Part shown: piece by piece, positions 24,274 through 34,775 of the stretch
Layout of the letters: the number at the start of each line of letters is the position of its first letter
Numbering within the stretch: the stretch's first letter is position 1
NCBI GenBank assembly: GCA_024349245.1
Contig: JALDNG010000024.1
Location: forward strand, 7,915,001 to 7,979,000
DNA length: 64,000 nucleotides
Direction: 5' to 3'
Origin: Neodontobutis hainanensis
Taxonomy: Eukaryota; Chordata; Actinopteri; Gobiiformes; Odontobutidae
The notes under the pieces: generated by a model
Databases searched by the model: none
Seen by the model: the letters and a program-made list of their open reading frames with translations, nothing else
Told to the model about the DNA's origin: nothing
Program-made: the position numbers and the translations under genes

Positions 24274-24429
24274 CAGTGGCAAGGAAAAGTATGTTAACCT
24301 TTTTTAATTTCATGGTTTTCTGAATAAATTTGTCTTAAAATGTAATCTGATCTTCTTCTAAGTCAAGGGTTTTGACAAACATAATGTGTCGGATCTTACA
24401 TGTCTTTATTGAGAACAACCAAAAAACCT

Positions 24430-24682
24430 CATAGTGCTTGAGGAACAATCTACAAATGGAGACGCTTTGGGACTGTTGCTACTCTACCAAGAAGTGGGCG
24501 CCCAGTCAAAATGACACCAAGAGCACAACAAAGACTAACCAATGAGGTAAAGAAACAACCCCGACTGACAGCCAAAGATTTAAAGGCATCATTGAAACTT
24601 GCTAACATCTCTGTTCATGAGTCTAGAATACGTAAAACAATGAACAAGCAGGGTATCTACGGCAGGACACCACGAAGGAAGT
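24430..24682 (+). pseudogene. Tc1 transposase, N-terminal fragment
   Basis: Encodes the end of the first DNA-binding domain, with SGRPVK (the GRPR-like linker), followed by MTPRAQQRLTNEVKKQP and LKASLKLANISVHESRIRK, the second paired-like helix-turn-helix of Tc1 transposases. The reading frame runs up to GRTPRRK and is cut there by the large insertion. The first helix-turn-helix upstream is not intact. Confidence 0.8.
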
Positions 24683-26509
24683 TATGGGGCGCCGTTTGTA
24701 AAGCGGCTCACGCTGAAAATAACAGCAACATTTTGTCACATTTAGCTTCAAACAATGTTTAAAAAACTGGTATGAATTTTTGACGGTCACTTTTTATCAC
24801 ATTTACAACAATATTTGTCAACTTAAAGATATTTTAAATAGTTAAATCTAAATATTAAATGTTAAATCTAAATATTAAATGTTAAATCTAAATATTAAAT
24901 GTTACACCTAAATGTTAAATCTAAATCTAAATGTTAAATCTAAATGTTAAATCTAAATGTTAGATCTAAATGTTAAATCTAAATCTAAATGTTACATCTA
25001 AATATTAAATCTAAATCTAAATGTTAAATCTAAATGTTAGATCTAAATGTTAAATCTAAATCTAAATGTTAAATCTAAATCTAAATGTTACATCTAAATA
25101 TTAAATCTAAATCTAAATGTTAAATCTAAATGTTAGATCTAAATGTTAAATCTAAATCTAAATGTTAAATCTAAATCTAAATCTAAATGTTGAAACTAAA
25201 TATTTAACTAATATGCAAATTCAAAATGCCAACAACCGGAAGTGCCAAAATAAAAGCTCGAGGAGGTCAGTGTGCGTTTATAGCATCGTGTCAAATAAAA
25301 ACGAAACCATCTCATCCGAGGAAATTGACTCTTGGACATGGTTTTCTTGTGATAATAACTACCTAAAATAATAAACACGGTTGGAGAAACTTTATTTGAA
25401 GAGAAGGCTAGTGTCATTTTAATGAAAAGTACAGGACTTATGATGACCTGTAGCCATAATAGCCAGCCACAAGGGGTCTCACTTTGACTGAATGTCATGT
25501 TCGCATGCTTAAACGCCAGCTAGAGCATATATTCCCGCCCGCAACTGACCAGTCGTTCAAAATGTCCAACGAATCGGCGTTAGCGGAGAGCATCGGCAGA
25601 GCCGTCCTGGCGGCTATTCAGAATGTTTCTATGATGACAGCAACCGCCTCGGGACCACCACAGGCCACCTCTGTAAGTATATTTTCCAAATCACATAGCA
25701 TTGGATTCTTGTCAAGGCTAACTTAACTAAACTAGCTAACGGTAGCCAGTTGAGATTTGCTACTAGCACCAAATGCACTTTATGTGTAGCACATTTGTTT
25801 CTATAAAACGTAAAACTCACACCGGTTAACGTAGGTTAAGTGACACAGTGGGATGAACTCATGAGTAAATGTGAGTTTAAGATTATGTGAAGATTTTCTG
25901 AAATGCAAAGCATGATAAATTTAGCCTTACTGCTAACGGGGGCTACTTGTCACCCCTCAGGCCCACAAATGACACTGTAAATTGTTTTTAAAATGCTAAT
26001 CAGCCTCTGTCCTCAGTCAGACAACTCTCCTTGACTAAACTTAACGTTACCTGCTGGCCTTAACTCACAAGATAAAACCGTTTTCTGCGTGGCTAGAGAG
26101 AGAGAAATTCTAATGGAGGACAGAGGCAATAACAATGATAAAATTAATGTTAATAATAAAATAAATGTTAATAAGGTACCATAATCAGAAAGAATGCATA
26201 CTGTAAAAAAACATAAAATGTATCTCTCTTTGTTTCCTTTGCCAATCTCAACCCTGCTTTGATTGCTGTGCATATAATCATTAAAAGCAATTAAAATATA
26301 ATGTTGCTAATATTTTGATAATGTCTATTCAGGCTCCCACCGCTTACACACCGGGGCCAGCCACACCCACCACCTCCACTGGGACATCATACCGCTCGGT
26401 ATACTTGCATACTTGTGTAACCTAGCTGGCTGTTTGTTGTTTTTTTTTATTTGTGAGGTGTAATGTTTCAGCATTAGTTCCAATCATGATGGAATATTTT
26501 ATACAACAC
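24683..26509 (+). repeat. Left terminal inverted repeat of the 8.9 kb element
   Basis: It matches the reverse complement of 31749-33562 almost base for base. The inner edge is where AACACC diverges from the partner's AACACT. It includes the terminal 150 bases, an array of short repeats, a probable promoter, and exons 1 and 2 of the inward gene. Differences seen from the right copy: a base change giving Leu instead of Gln upstream of the MSNES start, one extra G near 25940, longer A run near 26205, and array length. Confidence 0.9.
24841..25208 (+). repeat. Subterminal AAATCTAAATGTT array, left
   Basis: Dozens of variants of TTAAATCTAAATG, TTAGATCTAAATG and TTACATCTAAATA in tandem, about 160 bases from the element end. 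The mirror array is at 33044-33404. Unit order differs between the two arrays. Subterminal arrays are often transposase binding sites, but that is inference here. Confidence 0.85.
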
Positions 26510-29126
26510 CAGTATTTTGATTTAATAAATTGCTTATTGTGTGTGTATGTAGGGCTGGGCGATATGGCCAAATTGTCATATCCCGATATAGATCATTTGA
26601 TATCCCCATAACGATATACATAACGATATAGCAATTTTTCTGTTAGTTCAGTTTATGAATAGTCTATACAAAATCGCAATGTGGAAATGCAGTTTGAAAT
26701 GATATACAAAACAAAAAAGGTAGTATGAACTAAATTTATTTTATTTAGAACCTTTTTTGCCAGCAAGACTGTTGGTAATGTTAACACCTACCATTAAAAT
26801 ATTTCACCAACTCACAAAACCCGCGTTTCTCGACCGTGTAGATTGGAATCGATATGATATGCTTGGCAACAGCAGAAGTGATCTCCTTCCATCTGCGGAA
26901 GCTATGGCTATATGGTGTGCCACGCATAAAAGCCTGTTGCAGCGTCTGTGTCTGGAGTTTGTTTTGAGCGCTTGCGCCACCACTTGACGCTGCTTTTGCA
27001 GTTTTTGCTTGTTGACTCTCTCTGTATTCTTTTTCGTGGTTCTTGCGCAGGTGATAAATAAATTTGTAGTGTCTGAATCCGTTGTTGGCACTGGGAGCCG
27101 GCAAACTTTACAAACAACTGTTGTCTGGTGTACGTCAGTCTTATATCCAAACCATGTCCATGCAACAGAAGTCGCCCCTCTTTTAGGTACAAGCTCCTCG
27201 GTTTGGGTTGGCTGATCATCTTGTTGAGAATTACCCTGGTCTGAACCGCGTGTACTACCATCTTCCTCCATGTTTGTTTATGTATTGCAGCGTGCATGGG
27301 CATGCCGTGGCGTGAGGTGCATCTTGACGTAAAATTCTGCCGTAGACGGCTTATCGTGGCGTAGACCCTTATATAAAACGATAGACATTTTCTATGGTCC
27401 AGACGATATATTTCGTCAAATTGCCCAGCCCTATGTGTATGTATATATTTATTTATTTATTTATTTATTGTGGCTACCTAAGCACAAATATATATTTGTA
27501 AATGCCAGAGAAAATGATACAGAATGTGCTGCTTAACTTATTTAATCTTTCAGGCACACCAAATGGATGCACACCAAGACTGAACATGCTCCACTTGCAA
27601 AATGGAGTGTATCGAACCATTGGCAGGATGATGTCTACAATAATAGTGCAAGGGGGTGAACCACCTTCATTTCTGTCCCCAAGTGTAGTGGACTACATTG
27701 TGTCTGGGGACATCCTTCAAGTTCACGTGTCACCTGATGATATAGGTGACCCTGATTTAAGGGAAAACCTCAATAAGGTAATGCACAATGTTCTGATTTG
27801 AAGACTATTGTAGTAAGCCTTTGCTTTTTTTGAATATTCCACAGCAGTAGTTCATTTTATTTTGGTAGAATGCGTTATCTAAATTATTTTGATTTTATAT
27901 TACCAAATAAATAACTAAAAATTCAAACTTTTCTTTTCATAGGTAAGTAAATATTAAGTTAAATGTCACAGTCTACATAGTAATTTTGTAAATGTTGTTG
28001 GTTAAATGCAGTAATTTTAGAAAATAACATTTGATCTGTAATATTTAGGTTCAACATGCAACCTTGCAGGATGATTTGGAGAAAGCAGTCAGCTGCTGTG
28101 ACTCATGGCGATATCAAGTAGAGGGGCTTCCACTAGTAGTCACCATGGCGAATAGAGATCTGTTTGTGAAAAATGCAGTTCTATACCATACTGTTGTGCA
28201 ACGGCAGAGCTGTCTTGATCAACTCATTGATGGCTTGTCTCACTATGGAGTAAGATTTACCTCACAGTTCTGTATCATCTTTGATTATCTTTATGGCCTT
28301 TCATTTATGGTGTTGAATTTACCTCCAGGTTTTATCACTCCTGAGAGAGAACCCTAGCTTGCGTGTGCTGCTTAACATACCAGGAGAGGACAAAGGTCAA
28401 GAAGCTGATTTTGTAGCTGGTATTCTCAAACCAAGCTACTCTGTACTGGGGAGCAACAGAAGAGCTAAGGAGGAGTTGATAGTGGTCAAATTTATAGACT
28501 TTCTCCAATGTGTTGAAAGTAAGTACCGGTATGTATTTGTAATTCAGTATATTATACAACAAGGCAATACAGGAAATTTACAGATTCATTTTATTCTTTA
28601 CACAACTCATGAAGCTGTGCCTGTCTAATTTTTATGTACCACAAACAAGAATAAAGTTATCTGATGCTTTTCAGAATAAAATTGCTTTTTCACCAAAATA
28701 CCTATCCATACCTAACCATAACAATCCATTAGTCACTCAATTATTTATTGATTTAGGCTTTCTTAAACCTGAGTATTTTCCAGTCTGCAAGTTAATAATG
28801 GTTTACCTTTGATTGTAGATAAAGAGCTGAGAGACACGTATGGGGACAGGACTCTTACCAACGATGAGGAGGCATTCGTGAAGACTTTGAGCCCTGGTCA
28901 TATCCTGGCATTTGCTACAGGTTGCAGCAAAGTCCCAGCCATTGGCTTTCATCCAGCTCCTAAATTAATGTTTATTCATGATGAAAAAAAAAATCTTCCC
29001 ATTGCGCACACTTGTGCAAATGAGCTTCATCTTTTTGTAAACGCAAAAACAATGGCTGATGATGATGAATTTAACTACTGCTTCCTAGTAGCACTAATGA
29101 ATGGATCTTTATTCAGCACTATTTAA
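25562..29126 (+). CDS. Transposon-encoded HECT-type E3 ubiquitin ligase-like protein
   Basis: Exons read: 25562-25672 and 26333-26398 (in the left terminal repeat), then 27554-27777, 28049-28249, 28329-28518 and 28819-29126. About 365 residues. The last four exons give a G2E3-like HECT fold: a YRTIGRMMSTIIVQGGEPP helix with FLSPSVVDYIVSGD of the N-lobe, then LSPGHILAFATGCSKVPAIG, GFHPAPKLMFIH, and LPIAHTCANELHL, where the Cys of HTC is in the place of the catalytic HECT cysteine. Exons 3 to 6 join in phase. Exon 2 to exon 3 does not: the donor used by the integrase copy (26399) leaves phase 0 but exon 3 needs phase 1. A donor 16 bases further (ACTT|GTGTAA) would restore the frame; otherwise an exon is missing or the gene is shifted. 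The start is the MSNES Met; an in-frame Met 26 codons upstream (25484) is also open. An 884 bp hAT fragment sits in intron 2. Confidence 0.75.
26550..27433 (-). mobile_element. hAT fragment with BED zinc finger remnant
   Basis: Ends are inverted repeats: TAGGGCTGGGC at the left and GCCCAGCCCTA at the right. A perfect 8-base target duplication TGTGTATG flanks it (26542-26549 and 27434-27441). That is the hAT pattern. The interior codes on the minus strand for the start of a ZBED-type transposase but not for its catalytic domain, so it is an internally deleted element at most mobilised in trans. Confidence 0.88.
26781..27271 (-). pseudogene. Truncated ZBED-type hAT transposase
   Basis: Starts MEEDGSTRGSDQGNS, continues with a BED zinc finger (WTWFGYKT, then VCKVCRLPVP with the Cys pair, then FIYHLRKNHEKEY with the His pair). 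The frame shifts between DSDTTN and FIYHL, so the finger is split over two frames (27271 frame and 27104 frame). The second frame goes on with RRWKEITSAVAKHII and YTVEKRGFCELVKY, typical of ZBED transposases just before the RNase H fold, and then ends with the element. Confidence 0.8.
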
Positions 29127-30271
29127 ACAAACAGTTCATTTGTGAAAGAACCCTTGTAGTGTAATACACCACTGTTTAGTACAGGGCTCCAGAGGACAGT
29201 TTGTCCATGTTATAAAGCAATGGTTTCAATTGCAGTACATAAAAAGAGCTGAAAAAAATACTTCAGATTGTGTTTTTCCATCTTGCCCTATTTTCTTACA
29301 AAAATGTTTACCTCTGTGAGGACTATCTGACCCTTCTTTATACTGTAAGATGTTGTACTGTATGATTGGAAAAATCAGTCATCGCAGTAAAAATAAATTA
29401 CCAATGTAGTTACTTCAACTCTGATGTTTGATTGTTTTTTAAACTGTTTATGAATTAAACTACCAGTTTGTTTGTATATATATATATATATATAAATAAA
29501 TATATATATATTTATAAATATATTTATATATATATATATACTGAATCAGTAGTGAAGGAATAAAATATGTACATTTACTCTAGTAAGAAAATTTGAAGTA
29601 CTTTTCACATTTAAATTTTGAATTCCCCTCACCATTGAAAGGCTTGAATATTCAGATTTATTGCTGTTGAATATTTTGTGCTAAACTGAAGATTGGATGT
29701 TCATAAGTTGAAATGATTCCCACTCAATCACTTGACAAAACCTTTTGTATTAGCTGCAATATGCAAAAATGTTTTTTCAAACTTTTATGTACAGCCATCT
29801 TCTCAGAGATAAATACAAATACAAGTTATGTATGTAATATTTAAGATATTATAAAACACTGACAGGTATCGTTTTACTTCACAACGTACTTTTTACTTTG
29901 CTTTTGTAGGTACATTAAAATCTGAAACAATGTAGTGAAAGACAGTTATGCATCAATACATCTGTAGAGCCCTGAGAAGTATTTCACTGTTCTTTCATAA
30001 CATAACATAACATGAGTCATCTTGTATTTATCCACACTACCATTGATTTGGACTTGACAGAAAACTAACAGATGCAAAACTATGTCTGTAGCCTTTTTAA
30101 CACTAACATCATATATGTGCCATCTTGTAATTTTCTAAAATCTATATGCTGGCAAGCGGCTGTAAATCTTGTAGTTCAAGAAGCACAACAAAACATCAGT
30201 ATACGTTTCACAGTGTACTTTTGAAAGTACAATAAGGCTAATGTTACCCAGTTGTCCATGTCATGCTGAGA
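29127..30271. other. Convergent 3' UTRs of the element's two genes
   Basis: The HECT-like stop (29126, +) and the integrase stop (30272, -) face each other over 1.1 kb of AT-rich sequence. An AATAAA for the plus gene lies at 29392-29397 and one for the minus gene at 29657-29662. A palindromic (TA)n-rich block lies at about 29475-29542. Confidence 0.5.
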
Positions 30272-32689
30272 TCACTCATTTACAAGTTTCTCAAAAATAA
30301 ACTGTTGTGTTCTCTGAAACAATGTTTTGCCATTGTTATTGTCATTTTGAAGAGGGTTAATCTCATCATTCAGTTCTTGCAAATCCCTGTCATTCAATGG
30401 TGAAAATCCTCTTTGAGAGTTTGGTGAGGAACAAACAACTACCCCTGCTGTTGAGAGTTCTGGGTTGTGAAAATAAGGCAAATCATTGTCCAGAGTAAAA
30501 AGCTGAACTGGTGTTCTATTTCCTTCAGATGATATTGAGTGATTATTAAATCCAGCTTTGAATTCTTTCAAAGTGTGGTTGATTCTGGGTAGAAAGACAT
30601 AATGGAGACAAAATAGGTCTGTTGCGTTGTCTATGTCTAGGATACCCAGGGATTCCAGTTCATAAAAAATGGGTGCATAAATATGGCTGCAGTTTTTGTT
30701 CAAATCTCGGTTAAAACGCTCAATCCTCTGGTTGTGTACAGAACTTCCTGTTAGGACAGAGCCTTCCCCCCTGCTCGCATGCATTTCCTCCCAAATCAGA
30801 ACGTTCTCTCCTCCGTGATCAGTCCTGATGTGCAGTGGTCTACCAAACTGTCCAACAGCTGCAGTAAAGAGGTCTCTTACAGTTTCAGAACGATTATTGT
30901 TGGAGCAGTGAAGAAACATCAACATTCTACTGTAGCCGTCTATGGCACCATGAACAACCAATTTCCACCTAATCAATTTATGATTTCCATCTACATGCCA
31001 TATGAAATTTGGATGTGGGACAGAGTATACTCGACGAGCTATTGCTGTTCTTCTCCTGGCTAGGACACCAATTGGGTCCCTCCTTCTCAGTGAATCTCTT
31101 ACACGTCGTCTTTGAACCACAATGTTTTTGGAGCGGAGATGCCCCATAAGCATCAATTCTCCAACATTTGGGTGTTGAGTTTTTATTTGTGACACTTCAA
31201 GATCCAACTGTTGATCACTGATGCTCTTCCATTTTGATGTTGGGATATTATAGTCTTGCAGTAACTTGTAGAAAGTTGGCCTCGAGATTGAAAGAATAGA
31301 TGCCGCTTCGGTAAAGGTGGTTTTCAGTGAAAGAACATGTTCAAGCTCCTCTTTGGAAATCTGATGTCTTCCTTGGTAGTCATTCTAGAACACACCAAAG
31401 ATTATGACATTTGGAATGTTTATAGAACAAATAAGGGTTATTTAAGAGAGAATTATAGACATGAGCATTCACATCCAACTCATTATCTTCTGACTGAAAA
31501 AAATTATAGATTGTACTGTACCTTTACTTAAGGAATGTTTAAATAAAATGGACAATCCAAAGATGAGATGTTGACAAATATGAACAAATATGACAAATAT
31601 GAACAAGAATATTAATGAGTACTTACCGACAGACAGGTCACTGGAGCGAAGTCTGTTGCTGGTAAAGGTGTGGTAGCACTGGTGCTGGAGCCCTGAGGAG
31701 TTTTAAAATATAAACAAAATACCAAAGACGTTATCTTGTCACATGTTAGTGTTGTATAAAATATTCCATCATGATTGGAACTAATGCTGAAACATTACAC
31801 CTCACAAATAAAAAAAAACAACAAACAGCCAGCTAGGTTACACAAGTATGCAAGTATACCGAGCGGTATGATGTCCCAGTGGAGGTGGTGGGTGTGGCTG
31901 GCCCCGGTGTGTAAGCGGTGGGAGCCTGAATAGACATTATCAAAATATTAGCAACATTATATTTTAATTGCTTTTAATGATTATATGCACAGCAATCAAA
32001 GCAGGGTTGAGATTGGCAAAGGAAACAAAGAGAGATACATTTTATGTTTTTACAGTATGCATTCTTTCTGATTATGGTACCTTATTAACATTTATTTTAT
32101 TATTAACATTAATTTTATCATTGTTATTGCCTCTGTCCTCCATTAGAGTTTCTCTCTAGCCACGCAGAAAACGGTTTTATCTTGTGAGTTAAGGCCAGCA
32201 GGTAACGTTAAGTTTAGTCAAGGAGAGTTGTCTGACTGAGGACAGAGGCTGATTAGCATTTTAAAAACAATTTACAGTGTCATTTGTGGGCCTGAGGGGT
32301 GACAAGTAGCCCCGTTAGCAGTAAGGCTAAATTTATCATGCTTTGCATTTCAGAAAATCTTCACATAATCTTAAACTCACATTTACTCATGAGTTCATCC
32401 CACTGTGTCACTTAACCTACGTTAACCGGTGTGAGTTTTACGTTTTATAGAAACAAATGTGCTACACATAAAGTGCATTTGGTGCTAGTAGCAAATCTCA
32501 ACTGGCTACCGTTAGCTAGTTTAGTTAAGTTAGCCTTGACAAGAATCCAATGCTATGTGATTTGGAAAATATACTTACAGAGGTGGCCTGTGGTGGTCCC
32601 GAGGCGGTTGCTGTCATCATAGAAACATTCTGAATAGCCGCCAGGACGGCTCTGCCGATGCTCTCCGCTAACGCCGATTCGTTGGACAT
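30272..32689 (-). CDS. DDE integrase/transposase of the 8.9 kb element
   Basis: Exons (minus strand): 32579-32689, 31860-31925, 31627-31692 and 30272-31384, all phase 0, giving 451 residues. The first two exons lie in the right terminal repeat and are identical in sequence to those of the HECT-like gene, so both proteins share MSNESALAESIGRAVLAAIQ and a Thr/Pro-rich stretch. Exon 4 starts with a helix-turn-helix (AASILSISRPTFYKLLQDYN), then a basic region (RRRRVRDSLRRR-like), then an integrase core with HVDGNHKL, RTDHGGEN and NQRIERFNR: Asp213, Asp270 and Glu303 by my count, spaced 56 and 32 residues apart. This is the retroviral/IS3-type integrase fold (rve), not Tc1 or hAT. No stop or frameshift, so it may be functional. 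An in-frame Met 26 codons upstream (32767) is an alternative start. Confidence 0.85.
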
Positions 32690-33562
32690 TTTGAACGACT
32701 GGTCAGTTGCGGGCGGGAATATATGCTCTTGCTGGCGTTTAAGCATGCGAACATGACATTCAGTCAAAGTGAGACCCCTTGTGGCTGGCTATTATGGCTA
32801 CAGGTCATCATAAGTCCTGTACTTTTCATTAAAATGACACTAGCCTTCTCTTCAAATAAAGTTTCTCCAACCGTGTTTATTATTTTAGGTAGTTATTATC
32901 ACAAGAAAACCATGTCCAAGAGTCAATTTCCTCGGATGAGATGGTTTCGTTTTTTATTTGACACGATGCTATAAACGCACACTGACCTCCTCGAGCTTTT
33001 ATTTTGGCACTTCCGGTTGTTGGCATTTTGAATTTGCATATTAGTTAAATATTTAGTTTCAACATTTAGATTTAGATTTAGATTTAACATTTAGATTTAG
33101 ATTTAACATTTAGATCTAACATTTAGATTTAACATTTAGATTTAGATTTAATATTTAGATGTAACATTTAGATTTAGATTTAACATTTAGATTTAGATTT
33201 AACATTTAGATCTAACATTTAGATTTAACATTTAGATTTAGATTTAATATTTAGATGTAACATTTAGATTTAGATTTAACATTTAGATCTAACATTTAGA
33301 TCTAACATTTAGATTTAACATTTAGATTTAACATTTAGATTTAGATTTAACATTTAGGTGTAACATTTAATATTTAGATTTAACATTTAATATTTAGATT
33401 TAACTATTTAAAATATCTTTAAGTTGACAAATATTGTTGTAAATGTGATAAAAAGTGACCGTCAAAAATTCATACCAGTTTTTTAAACATTGTTTGAAGC
33501 TAAATGTGACAAAATGTTGCTGTTATTTTCAGCGTGAGCCGCTTTACAAACGGCGCCCCATA
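31749..33562 (-). repeat. Right terminal inverted repeat of the 8.9 kb element
   Basis: Mirror copy of 24683-26509. It carries the promoter region and exons 1 and 2 of the integrase gene on the minus strand. It is about 13 bases shorter than the left copy, mostly from the repeat array and homopolymer runs. Confidence 0.9.
33044..33404 (-). repeat. Subterminal AAATCTAAATGTT array, right
   Basis: Mirror of the left array, about 7 bases shorter and with a different succession of units, showing that the arrays change faster than the rest of the terminal repeats. Confidence 0.85.
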
Positions 33563-34552
33563 GTAAGTCACTGCTTACTAAAAAGAACATTGCTGCACAC
33601 CTGAATTTTGCAAAAGAGCACACAAACACTCAACAGCTGTATTGTAAAAATGTTTTGTGGACTGATGAAACTAAAATTTAACTATTTGGAAAAAACACAC
33701 AGCGTTACACCTGGTGTAGAAAGGGCATATCATCATGAAAACATCATCTCAACTGTAAAGCGGCGGCAGTGGTTCAGTGGTAGAGCGGTCGTCCTCCGCG
33801 GTTCGATCCCCGCTCTCCCCACAAAATACTGTCGTTGTGTCCTTGGGCAAGACACTTACCCACCTTGCCTTGTATGAATGTGTAAGAATGTGCAGTGAAT
33901 GTATGTGTTGGTCGGGGAGTCCGTAGGCGCAGAATGGCTGCCATGTCTCTGTCAGTCTGCCCCAGGGCAGCTGTGGCTACAACTGTAGCTCACCATCACC
34001 AGTGTGACTGTGTATGAATGAATAATGGACGACCTGTAAAGCGCTTTGGGTCCCTTGGGAGAAAGGCGCTATATAAAATCTAAACCATTATTATTAAAGT
34101 CTGGTGGAGGAAACATCATGATTTGGGCCTGCTTTGCTGCATCAGGGTCTGGCCAGCTTCAATCATTGATGGGAAGATGAATTCCAAAGTATATCTGACA
34201 ATTCTTCAGGATCATGTGAGGATGTCAGTTTCAGCTGACGTACAGTCAGCTGAAACTGTGTAGAAGGTGGGTGAACCAACAGGACAACGACCCAAAACAC
34301 CGGAGCAAGTTCATAACAGAATGGCTTCAGAAAAACAAAATCCACATTTTGGAGTGGCCAAGTCAGAGCCCAGACCTCAACCCAATAAAGATGCTATGGA
34401 TTCATTTCAAGGCCACACATGAGACATCTAAAGAATATGACAGCTCTAAAGCCATTCTGCAGGAAGAATGTGCTAAAATACCTCCTGAACGATGTGTAGG
34501 TCCGATCCACAGCTACAGGAAGTGTCTGTTTGAGGTTTTTCCTGCCAAGTAA
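33563..34552 (+). pseudogene. Tc1 transposase, catalytic fragment, inactive
   Basis: Continues the frame from 24682: SLLTKKNIAAHLNFAKEH, then WTDETK (first catalytic Asp) followed at once by a stop codon. After the SINE, GGGNIMIWACFAASG, further stops, then DNDPKHRSKFITEWLQ (second catalytic Asp) and WPSQSPDLNPIKMLW, where the third catalytic residue, normally Glu (NPIE), is Lys. Ends CLFEVFPAK. Clearly dead. Confidence 0.85.
33761..34094 (+). mobile_element. tRNA-derived SINE inside the Tc1 relic
   Basis: The head has a pol III A box (TGGTTCAGTGGTAGAGCGG, 33770-33788) and B box (GGTTCGATCCC, about 33800-33810). A body with GACACTTACCCACCTTGCC and a tail with AAAGCGCTTTGGGTCC and GGCGCTATATAAA ends in ATTATTATT. 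Direct repeats TAAAG (33756-33760 and 34095-34099) flank it. The tail resembles that of fish V-SINE type elements. Confidence 0.85.
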
Positions 34553-34775
34553 GGGTCAACCAGTTTTTAATTCTAGGGGTTCACTTACTTTTCCCACTGC
34601 CATTGTTAATGTTGAATGAGTGTGTTCAATAAAGACATGAAAGATGATTTTTTTTGTGTGTAATTGTTTTAGACATGTTTATCAATACTCTTTACTTAGA
34701 TCAGATCACATTTTAAGACAAATCTAATCAGAAAACTATGAAATTCCAAACAGTTCACATACTTCCTTGCCACTG

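Larger units (their letters stand above)
24683..33562. mobile_element. 8.9 kb long-TIR DNA transposon with DDE integrase and HECT-like gene
   Basis: The element begins TATGGGGCGCCGTTTG and ends with its reverse complement. Flanking 6-base direct repeats GGAAGT (24677-24682) and GTAAGT (33563-33568), one mismatch, lie in the Tc1 transposase frame, which resumes correctly afterwards (…RRK then SLLTKKN). Terminal inverted repeats are about 1.8 kb. Two genes converge from them: a HECT-like gene (+) and an integrase gene (-). The integrase type with long TIRs and a 6-base target duplication resembles the eukaryotic IS3-related group called IS3EU in repeat catalogues; I state this from memory and with caution. 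A hAT fragment (26550-27433) is inserted in the HECT-like gene's second intron. A Polinton is excluded: no polymerase, no capsid genes, too short. Confidence 0.85.
24274..34775 (+). mobile_element. Tc1-like transposon, decayed and split by insertions
   Basis: The left end CAGTGGCAAGGAAAAGTATG and the right end (read inward: CAGTGGCAAGGAAGTATGTG) are terminal inverted repeats. Both are flanked by TA (24272-24273 and 34776-34777), the Tc1/mariner target duplication. After removing the 8.9 kb insertion at 24683-33562 and the SINE at 33761-34094 the element is about 1.3 kb, the usual size of fish Tc1 elements, and the transposase fragments become collinear. Confidence 0.88.

Noticed and set aside
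24841..25208. Regular short repeats that might suggest a CRISPR-like or satellite array
   Set aside because: No spacers, eukaryotic context, and the array is mirrored at the other end of a transposon.
24683..33562. Polinton/Maverick or endogenous virus as identity of the large element
   Set aside because: Too short, no DNA polymerase, protease or capsid genes; only integrase and HECT-like genes are present.
33770..33811. Genuine tRNA gene
   Set aside because: Only pol III box homology; the flanking sequence cannot form a cloverleaf with paired acceptor arms and continues into a SINE body.
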